Shown here piece after piece: positions 11,981-24,220 of a DNA stretch of 64,000 nucleotides. The DNA comes from Lycocorax pyrrhopterus obiensis (lineage: Eukaryota > Chordata > Aves > Passeriformes > Paradisaeidae). A program made the translations under genes and the position numbers. Within the stretch, counting starts at the first letter, position 1. Every line of letters begins with the position of its first letter. The stretch spans positions 88,729,047 through 88,793,046 of the forward strand of contig JACSVZ010000004.1 in the NCBI GenBank assembly GCA_014706295.1, given 5' to 3'. The notes beneath the pieces were generated by a model. It was not told the DNA's origin. It worked only from the letters and a program-made list of their open reading frames with translations, and ran no database searches.

Positions 11981-14900
11981 GGTTTGGTAAGAGAGGAAAT
12001 AGTGCAGGGCTTAACAAAAATTAGCTTTTAGTGTGTGGGACTTCATATGAACTGGAAGGCATTTTATTAATTGTAAAAAACCCAAACCAAAAACCAAAAC
12101 AAACTTGACAAGCAAATGAAAATTGTCCACACACGTGTCCACACACATATATGTATATCTCCATGTTGTGGATTTGTGCAGAGACACGATTTTGTCTCAA
12201 ATGGTCTAACAGTAGATGAGTCATAAGCGTCTGCAAGGCATTATTTTAAAGGCATGTCAAAGCGGGTCTTTCAGGGTGATTGGATTGGCTTCTTGGGCAA
12301 TAGTGTTACAAACATCCCCTCTCCATTAATATGCTAATAAAATTAATAAAAACTATGAGACAATTTTAAGTTGATACTTAAGGGTGGTTTTGTTCAGTCT
12401 AGTAAAATTGTTCTGGAAATGCAGGTGTCAGTACTTAACTCTATATCAATATTTGTTCTGACATAGATGAAGGACTTCTGTAATAGTTATATGCAGCAAA
12501 CAATGTACTTAAGTATAGACTGACAAGAAGAACAAGGTGAATAGACCAGATGTGAATACAGAGTTATGCATAATATAATATGCTGTTATAGGTTACTCTG
12601 AACACTGATCCCTTTCCTGTGATAAATTACAAGGTGTAGGAAAATAATCTTTTTCATCTTTTGAAAAAAAAGAAGTGATATTGCCAACATAGGTTCTGCA
12701 GCAGCATTGTATGAAACCTATAATAGTGCTGACTTGGCCCTGGTTTATAGCATAGTCCACAGCATGCTATGCTTTTATTCATCCCACAGCAAGTTGAAGG
12801 CAGGCTATACACCTCTCTGTTAAACAAATACACCAGCTTTCATTTAATAATGGCTCTAAATGACTGCTAAGTAGAGCTACTATAATGCTATTTATATGCT
12901 TCTAGTTAGTATTATGTTTTGACAGAACAAAATAAGGAAATCTTAAGATTATAAAATGAATTCAATTTAACAAATTTTTATCTTGAGAATAAAGTAAAAA
13001 TAGATTATTCTGATCATTAGGTAACTTTAATATGCCTTCATATGAAAAGTTTTGGCACAATATTTCAGTGAGCTGAAATTTAATACATAGGAGAATTGCA
13101 TAATAGTGGTAAACAGACTATAGAATAAGTCTAGACAGGCAAGTCTTGTTATATCTTCTCCCATTAACTGTGCTTCAAGAACAAGAGAGTTCAGCATATG
13201 ATTGCACTATTGATTTAAATGTTTAGAGTTGTTCAATCAATACTATATGAAGTCATAAATGGAAAGAGGTCATGTCAGCATATATAAGAGCTTGGGAGTC
13301 TTTTTTTTGTTTTTCATAGATAGCGTTGATTGGGCTGCTAAAAGAATTTGTGAATTTATCCTGGCAGGTGATTTGAAGTACTGACTTCATTAATATAGTA
13401 TTTGTTTCTTATTCTTTGTTCTCTTTAATCAGAATTAAAGATTTGATTTAGATTACAATGATGAAAAATTAGTATTTTTGCATATGTATATAGGGACAGA
13501 CATACTCGAGGAGCACTGAAACTGGCCCTGTGAGAAATGCTTGAGAATCCATTGTTCCAAACTGATGAATAAAAATGGATACTCTCATGAAGTATAGCAG
13601 TTTCTTGATCTGAGTTTTGGTGTGGAAATACTTTTTAGTGATGCTTGAATTCTGACAACTTGGTTAAATGCTATCTTCTATACTTGTGATCAGGAATTAG
13701 TTTTAAATATTAAATTCTTTAAAGATTTTGTCACTGTTTAATTTGCATGTATTTTTTCTCATTTTTGAAAGACTTCACTATGTTGGTGCAGGATTTACAT
13801 GCTAACTGGGATGTAAATGTAATGGCAGGTCTTCTGTGTTAAAACTGTGTCTTAATTTGTAAATGAAAAGCAATGCCTCATTTTTAGGAAGGTCGCACTT
13901 TCTTTTTTTTTTAATGACCTGAAACTGCTCCAACTTATTTTGCTGTGCCACTTTTCAAACTGACATTTCCATTCTCTTCTGACCTCTTACAGATTTATTT
14001 ATATATGTATTTTGGAAAAGCTTCAGAAAGTAACTTTGGATTAAAGTAGTTCTTTCCATTTCATATAGAAACTGAATTCAGTTGCCATAGTAGGATTTTG
14101 GACTCAATGATGTATTATAAATGCATAGGATGAAACTGATACATACGAACTTGAGAACTGTAGTGAGTGAAATGAGTTTATGCCACCAACAGACTAAATA
14201 TGGAAATACACATTTACCAGTGTGAGACGGTTATTTTATAAAATAATCGTCCTTAACCTGTCAATCCTTTTCTTGAAGGAAGCTTACCAAGTGCATTTTA
14301 AAATATGGGGACTTTAAATTCACAACTGCTGGACAACAAATCCACAGTTTCAGTACCCAAGTTTGTTTCGTGTCTTATTCTAATTTTTCCTCTGATTTCA
14401 GTCTCTCATCCCTGCACACTAGAGCAGTTAACAGTCTTAAGAGTTTTCAGTGTGCTTCATACATAATGACTCTTCTGCACACACTTTCCTAAGCAATTAT
14501 TAGAACTTTTAAACGAAAAAAAATAATTCAATTTATGCTCAATATTGTCTTAGTGGAAGCCACGATGTAGCATCCTCTGCTGCTTCTCCTGTGCTTCATC
14601 ATAAGGCCATGGGTTGAATTTCATTAGCTCTGTGACCTGATGGGAAATTAATTGTCTGAAAAATGTTCTTAGCTTTTCCTTGGATGGACAAGGCAATGTT
14701 ATCTCTAGAAACAGCGTGAGGAAAGAGGTTGAGGAAAGAAAGCAGAAGGAAAACAGGCCTTCCATTTTAGCAGGCATCTCTTCTTGTTCTAGGGTAAACA
14801 TAACAATGCATCTGGGAAGAACAAACATTTTCCAACCTCCATTAGGCTTGGAGTTTCTTTTCTTTTTTAAAAAAATTAAATTCTGACCCATTTATAAATA

Positions 14901-16089
14901 TCTATGCTCCAAACGTTTGACTGCACTTTTCAGCTGTGTAATAAATATCATTAAAAAATTCTATTTGTTCCTATCAAAATTATTATTCTTAAATTATTAT
15001 TCTTACATGCATAGAGTGTATTCTTACACTCTTATTAACTTGTGAGATTTTATACATATTTGTATTTGTTCTGAGAACAGATTTAAAATAGTTGTAGTTA
15101 CGTCATAAGAGAACAATTATGAATATAAAGAGAGGAAGCCAGATACATTTTAGGGGACAAAGGTTATATATGTGATATAGAAACACACTCATAAAAGTGT
15201 TTTTGTTAGTACTTGCTTCCATCAAGTTTTGGACCTGTCTCTTGATATAAAGGTTATAAACTTTATTTAATCTTGAATCTCTCATTCGAACGAGTAGTTT
15301 TGCTGATGAGAAAAGATCTGCTCAGTAAGCAAGAGCTGATAATAAAGACTGTAGTGTTTGTAGTAACCTCCATAAAAATCTTGCAGTCTTACAGAGAAAA
15401 TACTAGGCTAGATACCTATGTCTGCAGTATCTGTGCTCAGAGATAACAAAAATATTTTATGACTCGACACGTAAGTGACCGTAGGTTATTTGGCTTTGTG
15501 CTTTTGTCTGAAACTAGCATATTTCATGACTAGAAAAGTATTTCCTGAAAGAAAGAAATACCCATCTATTCAGACATATAGGAAATAAAGATTTCCCTAC
15601 ATGTAAGAAACTTTAGAAACATGCCAGCTAATCAGAGATTAAGCCTATGGATCTGCCAGAACTATCTTTCTGTTTGGAGTTTCTGGGACTGCTTCAGGGC
15701 TTTGAATTCCCCCTTCCTGGATGGTTCCAGGTCCAAAAGTTCAGTTTTGGTTTTGGGGTTTTGTTCCTTTAGGCTTTCCAGTTTGATAGTTTCTCATTAC
15801 CAAGTCACGGCTTCAAAGTTTCTAAGGTATTCATGGTAAATCTAACATGCTGTAGACACAATGTTTTTTATTTAGGACAGTAACAAAGAAGTACCTGAAA
15901 CATGTAAAAGGAGCCAGTCCTTTCTGTAAAGGGTCCTATTGCAAGCAGGAAACACCTGAACAACCTCCACCTGCTGAGAGGTGAAAGGGAGCTGTAGTTT
16001 CTTACCACCAGCTGTGCAAGATCTTCAGGGAGTGGAATACATGATCCTATTCAAATGATCTTGTGTAATCAGGGCTGGGTTGGGTGGAG
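10981..16089. other. CSMD1 intron 1, unique AT-rich DNA
   Basis: About 5 kb with no gene or transposon recognised. It holds the TA microsatellite at 11921-11981 and a small inverted repeat TAGCCTA / TAGGCTA around 11190-11214. The 113-codon minus frame at 14550-14891 has no recognisable domain and overlaps a 68-codon plus frame. Confidence 0.6.
11921..11981. repeat. (TA)n microsatellite with CA/CATA interruptions
   Basis: About 60 bp of alternating TA with short ACACACATACA interruptions. Confidence 0.92.
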
Positions 16090-16199
16090 CATGGAGGAAC
16101 CCGGTCTAGTGGAAGATGTCCCTGCCCATGGCAGGGGGCTTGGAATTAGGCGATCTTTAAGGCCCCTTCTACCCTGAGACATTTTAAGATTCTGTGAAA
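16090..16199 (+). mobile_element. CR1 LINE 3' end, plus strand
   Basis: A short piece of the CR1 3' UTR: GGTCTAGTGGAAGATGTCCC, then CCCATGGCAGGGGGCTTGGA, ending AAGATTCTGTGAA. Only the last 110 bp or so are present. The DNA just upstream (15900-16089) does not clearly belong to it. Confidence 0.9.
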
Positions 16200-19100
16200 C
16201 CTATCAAATTACTGTGGATTTCTGCATATCATCTGGAGCATAACTAACCACTTTATCTAAGTGTAGCACTTTCCTAGGTTCTTACTTGATAATTTTCAGT
16301 ATTTGGTTATCAGAAGGGGCAAGGCCTTCTACTGGCAAGGAGACAATTAGAGACAAATCCCCTTTCCTGTGTAGATGAATAACTCACACCCCTGCCTCAG
16401 ATACCAAAAAAGTTATGTACCTGGTAATTTTAGTGTTAATATTTGGACTGACGCACTAAAATATTCATTATATGCACACTGCTGTGGAATTCCATGTAGT
16501 CTGCAAAGCCATGGCTTATATCTACTGTGAAGAGAGTGGTGTGTAATGCACCAAATGTCTTTGTCTTTACCCTCTGTTTTTCACTGTATGCTACAATAGT
16601 CAGATGGTGTCACAAAATTTATGGAATTTGGAAAGAGGAAAAAAAAGCTTGGAAAACTCTTTTAAATCTGGAGGAAGCACAGATTGTTTCCACCCTTTTA
16701 TCATTAATGGGACAGCAGGGCTCAGCATCTTTCGTATAATCCTGAATACATAAGAGACTTGAGTATGCACAAGGGATTTTCACATTACTATTTTTGTAAA
16801 CAATGCATTTATGCAGCTTTTCCGGTGCATGGAATAAATTTTCAAACCAAGAATAGTGAGATACAGTTGAGAAGAAAGCTCTCACTTAAACAACTTGATC
16901 GAAATCTCTCTATGCAAAACATGATCAATACACAGAACAATAGAATTTAACTTAAAAAATCAAAGTGAACATCAAGGAGAACATAAGAATAGCCTTTTAT
17001 ATCCCTTTTCAACTCAAAGTAGTTGCTTCCTTTATTAAAGACTCATTTGTAAATTTTGCAACCCTAAAGGATGTGCAGTGATTAATCACTTCCTCATCCT
17101 TATGTCCCTGTTTAGTTTCATTTAGTTTCATTATTATGGAAAGAAAAAAATTGCCGAGTTTTTTCTCTTCTGTTTATTCCTGGGCTTTCAGAAGTTTTGC
17201 TTTTTGCTGATACTTTTTTTCTCAGCTGCTGAAATTGATACATTTCTCATACTGTCAAAATAAATATGCTTTGACAGAATTGTGGTGATCTTAATGCCTA
17301 ACTGTAGTATATGGTTTCTGGCAATATAATTTAATAAGCAATTTCTTTTTGACGTCAATTACAATATATTCCTACGAACCAAAAGAGAAGATTTGGAATG
17401 ATTTCCGTCATGAAAAGCCTATAGAACTCTTATACATGTGAAAACCATTTTATAAATGCAATTTTTGCTTCCAACAGTCCTGAATGTATTTGTGTGTGTG
17501 TATATATATATACTATTATAGATACACTATATATATAAATACATACATTTTTAGCAAGTCTACTACTGCTCCTAGTAAAAAGTTAAGTTGCTCAGAACTT
17601 AACCCAATTGCTGCAGCTGTGGTATGCCTTCACAGGGTTGAAGCCAAGGGGTAAAACTATTCTTCTTTTAAAGATTACAGACTAGAAAAAACACGGTACT
17701 TTAAAATACAACTAATACAGACTTTCAACTTCTCCCATCAAGGGAGAACTCTCTGCTTAGTTCATTAGACTAAGGCTAATATAAGAGCAAATAATATTTT
17801 TCTTTTTTGTCAACATTAAAGAATATTTATTTATATGTACATTTTTCTAGAGGGAGTTCTCATAAATGTTTTGTCTACTTACTTACATGAAGGAGATTTA
17901 AAATTCTAAAATTAGAATTAAACATATTTATTTTGCTTTAAATTAAACCTATTCTGTTGGTTTTCCAGCAAATAAAGATTTGTAAGGATTTCCCTTTCAA
18001 TTTTAACGTACTTAGCAATCAATTTGGTCTCTGTAATTTAGTAAAATAATAACTATTCTTTTGGTGTTAATTCCTTTTGATAGAATGCTTATAATTTCTG
18101 GTAAGAAAATGATCTGTAGAAAATTGTTGTCAGGGTTTGTATATTAGATAAAATTAATTCATTGTATAAATTTCACAGAGCCTAGAGAAGTGCTAAAATG
18201 TTTTTCAACAGTAATGGGTCAATTCCATGCTCAAATTGAGCATAAGAGGTTTCCTAGAGGGAGGAATGGAATGACTTGTCTTTTCTAAGTTTGATGCATA
18301 GTTAAATGTATTGCTGAGTTGGAAAGGTGAGGTGGCATTTAGCATCTCATCAGGTAGCCATGTAAGAATTAGACATCTAGTCTGATCTCAGTTTGTTCAA
18401 AAGACAATGGAGAATGACATTTATAGGTGATTCATATCTTTGTAAAGTTTATATCTAAGATAAAATTGAATGATTCACACTTCTAAAATTCTCATCTATC
18501 TCTAAAATGGGAGTCTTGATGACTAGTTTAGATTACATGACTAACCTTGGGTGGTTAAAGTTAAGTAGGAGTAATCCTGTCCACAACGATTTTACATATA
18601 AGCATAATCTGACATCGCTAAGCATAATCACTTCTAGAAAACTGAGTTCAGAGGAAGAATCAAGTTTGTGTCAGAGTCACATGTTGATAACTGATCACCA
18701 CTCAGTGAAGTTTGAAGAATGTTCTCCAAACCAATGATGGGAAAAAGAAAACGTGTAGAACAGGTCTGCATGTTGAGGAAGGCCTTACGGAATTGTTGCA
18801 GGTTGTGGTCAGTTGGTCTGATAGCTGTAAAATTTGCAGATGGAAGAAGATTGAAGTAATTTAGAGGCAATATCTTTAGAATATGTTGCAGATGAGGAAG
18901 GAATTGTGCTTGCAGATTAAATGATACATGATAAAAAGAAAACATTGCTCACGGGAGAGTTTGAATTTTGTGGAATAAAACAGGGTTGTTAAGTTTAAAA
19001 TGAGACGTTTTTATATTTTCTGTATTGCATATTTGCACATGTTCTATTTTCATTAGAAAACCAAACAAAAGCAAATCTAAGCAAAAACCTGACATATTTT

Positions 19101-19544
19101 GGTCTTTAGGGTATGGATGATAAGTAAAAAAAAGGAAAAATTGTCAGGAAAATTTGCTTACTAGTAATATATATTTAGAGTTTGTTTCTAAAGCTTTTTT
19201 TTCTAGGCAGCTATGAACAAAAGTGAGGTTGAATACTCAAGGTGTCTTTTAAAAGACCTCATTAATGACTTAAGCACGTATATGGTAATCATGTATGTTT
19301 CAGAGTGGAACTACTTTATGTTGATCTGAATGTACATTACAGACATGAAGGGTAGCTCTAGGAAATCCTTTATAAGTAGAAGTATTAGACAGCTGAGTAC
19401 CACACTGTTCTGCCTTGGAAGTACAGGCACTTTGTCTTGCAGTACCAGCTGAGGCATTCTAAACATTTTACATTTTTGTAATTGTTGATTTGTTTCCAGA
19501 TTTCTTCAGCTGAAACCCTGCTAGTGGGGCAAAGGCCTAGATTT
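16200..19544. other. CSMD1 intron 1, unique AT-rich DNA
   Basis: No gene recognised. A GT/TA microsatellite lies at 17491-17548. Open frames such as 16619-16885 and 18634-18945 (minus) have no motif and are opposed by frames on the other strand. Confidence 0.6.
17491..17548. repeat. (GT)n(TA)n microsatellite
   Basis: Five GT units, five TA units, then further TA-rich blocks. Confidence 0.85.
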
Positions 19545-19685
19545 TATCCTGGATCTCAGATCTTCTGCATTCTGTCTTGGATAGTCATTAGCTAAAATTC
19601 AGAAATTGTTCAGGAAGTAGACTTGAATCCAGGTCTTCCAACTGTGTGATGAAAGTGCATCCCTACAGAGAAGGACTTAGTATAC
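19545..19685 (-). mobile_element. Possible relic of a tRNA-derived SINE
   Basis: On the minus strand CCTGGATTCAAGT (19633-19621) resembles a B box, and TAGGGATGCAC (19665-19655) a weak A box. Downstream text about loss of CTTCCTGAAC and a run toward CAGATC is MIR-like in style. It directly abuts a CR1. This is a low-confidence family call. Confidence 0.35.
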
Positions 19686-20287
19686 TGGTGGGTGCAAAAT
19701 TGGACATGAGCTGGCAGTGTGCACTTGCAGCCCAGAAAATCAACAATTTCCTGGGCTGCAGGAAAGAAACAGGTTGAGGAAGGTGATTTTGCTCTTATGA
19801 TGTTCCAGCTGAGTGCTGCATCCGAGCACCGGGGTCCTCAGCACACAACATGGGCTTGTTAGAGCAGGTCCACAGGAGGGCCACGAAAATTATTAGGGGG
19901 CTGGAGCATGTCTCCTATGAAGATAGGCTTGGAAGGTTTGGGTTGTTCAGCCGGAAGAAGAGAAGGCTCTGGAGAGAATTTATTGTGGCTTTAAGCCTCC
20001 TTGAAGTGGGCTTATTAAAATGACAAAGACTTTTCACCAGAGCCTGTAGTGACAGGAAAAGGGGTAATGGTTTTAAGTTGAAAGATGGTGGATGTAATGG
20101 AAGAAATTTTTTATGATGGGAGTGGTGAGGCAGTAGAACAGGTTTCCCAGATAAGCTGTGGCTGCCCCATCCCTGGAAGTGTTCAAGGCCAGATTGGATG
20201 AGATTTTGAGCAACAAAGTAGAAGGTGTCCCTGCCTATGGTGGAGGGGTGGACTAGATAATCCCTTCTGGGCCAAACCATTCTGTAA
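19686..20287 (+). mobile_element. CR1 LINE fragment, plus strand
   Basis: Starts inside the reverse-transcriptase ORF (GGACATGAGCTGGCAGTGTG, CAGCCCAGAAAATCAAC). A stretch of the expected sequence is then missing before GGGGTCCTCAGCAC. It continues to the 3' UTR (GGTGTCCCTGCCTATGG) and ends CCATTCTGTAAAC. The ORF is broken. The minus-strand frame of 121 codons over it (19915-20280) is antisense and not real. Confidence 0.93.
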
Positions 20288-23200
20288 ACTTAAACTTGTG
20301 CTTAATTGTCACTGGAGTCATTGCCTCATAGATTTCCTCTAGTACAATATTTTGAAAAGTATGGATCTGCTTAATTAAGAAGCTTTGGTCAACTAGACCT
20401 CATATGGTTTTTGAGGAAGTTGCCTAAACTCTAGAGGGAGCAGAATTTTTTGCATACTTTTACAAAATATTTAATGAATGCTACAATCCTGGCAGATTTC
20501 TCTTTGTGGGGAAAATTTCAATCCCTCTTTAGAGGAGCCTGAATATGTAATAATTCTACTTGTATAAATTTTCAATAGTAGTAAAGATTAGAATTTGGAA
20601 AAAGTGAAGCAGCAAAATTGCAATGACCTCACTAAAAGTTCTAGATTTTATTTTCAATTACCTGCTACTCTTTTAAGTAGCTTATTTGGATGAAGAAGAA
20701 TAAACATGTTTTTTTAGGAGAGAACTATAATGACATTGAACTGGAGAATGTTTACAAAGTAAGAGAAGTGGTTAAGTAATGGAAGGAGACTGGATGTGAA
20801 GGAGAGAATTTAAAAAGTATGAATATGTGATCATACAACTAAAGACTGTCAGCATGCATAACTAAAGAAGCACCATCTAAGTTTATGTTATTTTTTATGT
20901 TTTTATTTTTTAATGGGCTTAAGGCATATATTTTTGATTTTTCTCAGACTTTTAAAAACAAAGCCCCAAAAAACTAACAAATCTTTTGCCATTCTGTGTC
21001 ACAGCCTTTGCCTATGGATCTAGTTCTTTCTCCCACTTATTCTAGTTCAGTGTTTCATAGTTTTTTCCAATCCGTGAGTGGAGTGTGTGTGTGTGTGTGT
21101 AGCACTCTTGCACACTATGGTAACTTTTGGAAAAACACCTCCTCTTCCTCTCTATGATACCATACTTCACTCCAGTCCAAAGCAACTGGAAGCATGCAGC
21201 ACAGAGAAGTCACTGACCCATTGTAAGGCTGGGCTTGAATGTGTACTATTAATGTGTGAGGGTGAGGTACATACACTCACTGTTCAGTCCCAGAAACCAC
21301 ATGGAGCCTCAGCATGCTCCCTGAGGAAGGAATCAGTGGCGATATTGTCTGTTCTAAAACTAGAATTCAAACACAAAATACGTTGTCACAACTGACTCTA
21401 GTTGAACTATATTTTCATACAGATAGCAGAGACATAGAGTGACTCCATCTCCCAAGCACATTTTAACACTGAAAAGATACTATTTACCTCTAGTTTTGAA
21501 TTTTTTTTCTGAAGTAGAACTGGAAAAAGAAATGGATATTATATTAGCATACCCAAGAGAAATAATACATTTTAATATTGGTTGAGGAATTGGGAGAAAA
21601 TAGCCTTAAAATATATCATGCCACTCTTGTAAGAAATGGTGCAATTCAACAAAATAATGAGCACCAGCAGCAAGTGCAATACAAAAATGTCATCACTGCA
21701 TTTATCCTTGATGAATACTGTATGAACTCAAATCAAAATATTTGTATGAATAGAATTTCATTGAAAAAAGCTTTCATTTGCAACTGGTTTTAATACTAAA
21801 TAGGACCAAAAACCACCTGTATGCTAGTAGAAAAATTCACTAGTCAGGTTAATAAGAACATAGCACTGTTATCCTGGAGAGGAAATCAGGACCTTCTCAC
21901 TTGAAACATTAAAAAATACTCAAACTGAAAAAAGTCAAAATGCTGCACTTACTAAAGTTTTCTTTGTTTTCAGTCTGAAATGTAAACAGTTTTTTTACAA
22001 AAGAAACAGATTATCAGCTCTTATATATAAGCTAAATCTGCAGGAATAGATCACCATCACCTGCCTGCTTATTTTAGAGATACCGACTCACCCAGATTTG
22101 TTAATTGCCCCCGTCTCTCTTGTTTGCTGTTCTGTGCAAATATTTTTATTTTTGTAAGAGGTGAGCTCCTGTCTCTACTTTGGGCATACATTGATTTCAC
22201 AGTTCTGACCACACATCTTGTGTACAGCTTAAGGAAAATCTGTCTGCTAAGTATCAAAACTAGTTTTGTTCAAGTGCTTTGTCAATCATTTCAGTCACTA
22301 CCCTTTTTAAAAGGTAAATATTTTCAAGAGTGCTATATGTGAAAACAGCGGTCTCGTGGAAGTTTTTGGTTCAAGGAATGTCTTCCCACCATGGAAACCC
22401 AGTATTTCAAGGTTTCAGACATATTTTCCCACTGCGAGTTACCTATTATCCAATTATTTCACAACTTGCTTAATTGGCTGATTGAAGAACTGACCTGTAG
22501 TACCAAAAACTTAGTTCTTTTGTGAGAAAAATGTGTGGTTTTTCTCTATTATTCACAAAACTTTTTGTCTCTGTGGGGAAAAGCTTTCAGAAAAATTACT
22601 GTGGTATTTAACTAAATATTTTTTGTGGCCTTCTGCAACTTTCTGATAGTCCAGCAAAGAAATTATATTATTCTCATGTGAATGCCAACATCCCAAAAGA
22701 AATTTCCAAGGTCATTCTACAACTCATAGTGCCTGTAAATGCATCAAGATGGCATATTTGGAAGATTCAGCGCAAATTAGGCATGGTGTTGAAAACTAAT
22801 AGATGGTGTTTAATGAACAGGCTCTGTGAAAATCAAGGACCAAACTATTATATTCTTACGAGCTATTGTCTCTTACTGAACAGAAAGCGTTCCTTCCCCA
22901 TGAGTTATTGCTCAGTATAGTCTCATGGTGGCAGTCTAACCCACGTGTATTCCTTTCACTTACTTCCTTCTGGGACAAACAATAATAAAAATGTTTTACG
23001 CAAATATAAGGTCTGCCAAAGCTCACACAGTATGAATGCTTGATGGGAAATTGGAAAATCCTCTTCCTTATAAATGTGTGGTTTAAGACATTCAGTAATA
23101 GCTACTACCACTATTAATATTGATCAGCTACTATGACTGTTGATCAGCCTGGCTATTAATAATGCTTCTTTTTATTTGGCAAAAAAAAAGACAAAGATCT

Positions 23201-23639
23201 TTCAAAGAAGGGGAACCAATGTAGTTAGCTCTGTTAATATTTTCCGTGAAGGCAATAAAAACGAAGGCTAAGAATGGCTGATATTCTCCTTAATAATGTG
23301 CAGCTTGTTAGTGCCTTTCAATGAGGAAGACCAAAAGTGTTTAAACAAAAATCCTATTCATTGGACGTTATTCAGAGTCTGACATGGATAACCTTTGATG
23401 CTTGGAGGTCTATCCCTCCTCAGTGGTACCTCCCGCTTGGTAGATCTGACCAAAGTCCAGAGTCTGGTGTATTATATATGTCACTGACTCATAGCAGGTG
23501 TCTAGAAAAACTAAGAATGTAAGCATATTTTAAAAGATACTTCTAGGTCTGTGTGTCTGAGAGACTTGCTAAGTCAGAGGTTTATATTTCCTTTTAAAAT
23601 TATCTGAATGTATCTTCCATTCTTTGTTTTTTTCTTTTG
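20288..23639. other. CSMD1 intron 1, unique AT-rich DNA
   Basis: No gene recognised. A GT microsatellite lies at 21083-21100. A MIR-like fragment (CACAGAGAAGTCACTGACCC, 21199-21218) may be another SINE relic but is too short to call. Confidence 0.55.
21083..21100. repeat. (GT)9 microsatellite
   Basis: Nine uninterrupted GT units. Confidence 0.9.
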
Positions 23640-24220
23640 CTAATTTCCCTTTTGCTACAGTCAAACTGCTTTCTTGTTGAAATGCGTTCCACTGTTTATT
23701 GATGCACTAGGTGAAAATATGTCTCCTTTTCGTTTGGACTTATCAGCAGAAGGAGTGTTTTGAGGAATGAAAAACAGGACAGGAGAACACTTTTTCTTAC
23801 CTTGTGATGCTGTGGACGTCTCCCACCTTCACCATCTCCAGTCTCTTTTGCAGGCTAAAAGATCAAAGTCAATTTAAGCTCCCTGTGCAGAATCTATTTC
23901 CTGCTTTTAATCATCATTATAATTCTTATTTACACCTTTCCTGATAAGATTGTGGGTTTGAACTTGTGTACAGAGTGCAGATTAGACAATGCAGGGTTTA
24001 ATGACAGTTCTGTTTGTTTCCTCTAATAATTTAAACATTCTGCTGACTTTTGACTCTCATGGTTTTATGAACAAATTGCTCCAACAGTCCAGTCCAACCA
24101 CTCCATGATTGTTCTCCTGAGTTCTAATAGGTAGATTGGAACCCATTGCTATGTGTGCAAAATTCACAGCATTACTGTACCTGTGCCAAAATGGAATTTC
24201 TCAGTATCACAAAGTCTTCC
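23640..24220 (-). mobile_element. Ancient CR1-type LINE fragment, minus strand
   Basis: Strongly diverged, but it follows the order of old amniote (turtle/crocodile-type) CR1s in reverse. GTTCCACTGTTTATTGATGC comes from the 3' part. Next is TTTGCAGGCTAAAAGATC, then AAACATTCTGCTGACTTTTG, and finally an equivalent of the block ending in a run like GCATTACTTTGCA (here GCATTACTGTACCTG). It is much older than the tailed CR1s in this window. Confidence 0.6.

Noticed and set aside
14550..14891. 113-codon minus-strand frame
   Set aside because: It looks partly protein-like at its C-terminal end, but no family is recognised and a plus frame is open over the same DNA.
19915..20280. 121-codon minus frame
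   Set aside because: Antisense to the plus-strand CR1 at 19686-20287.
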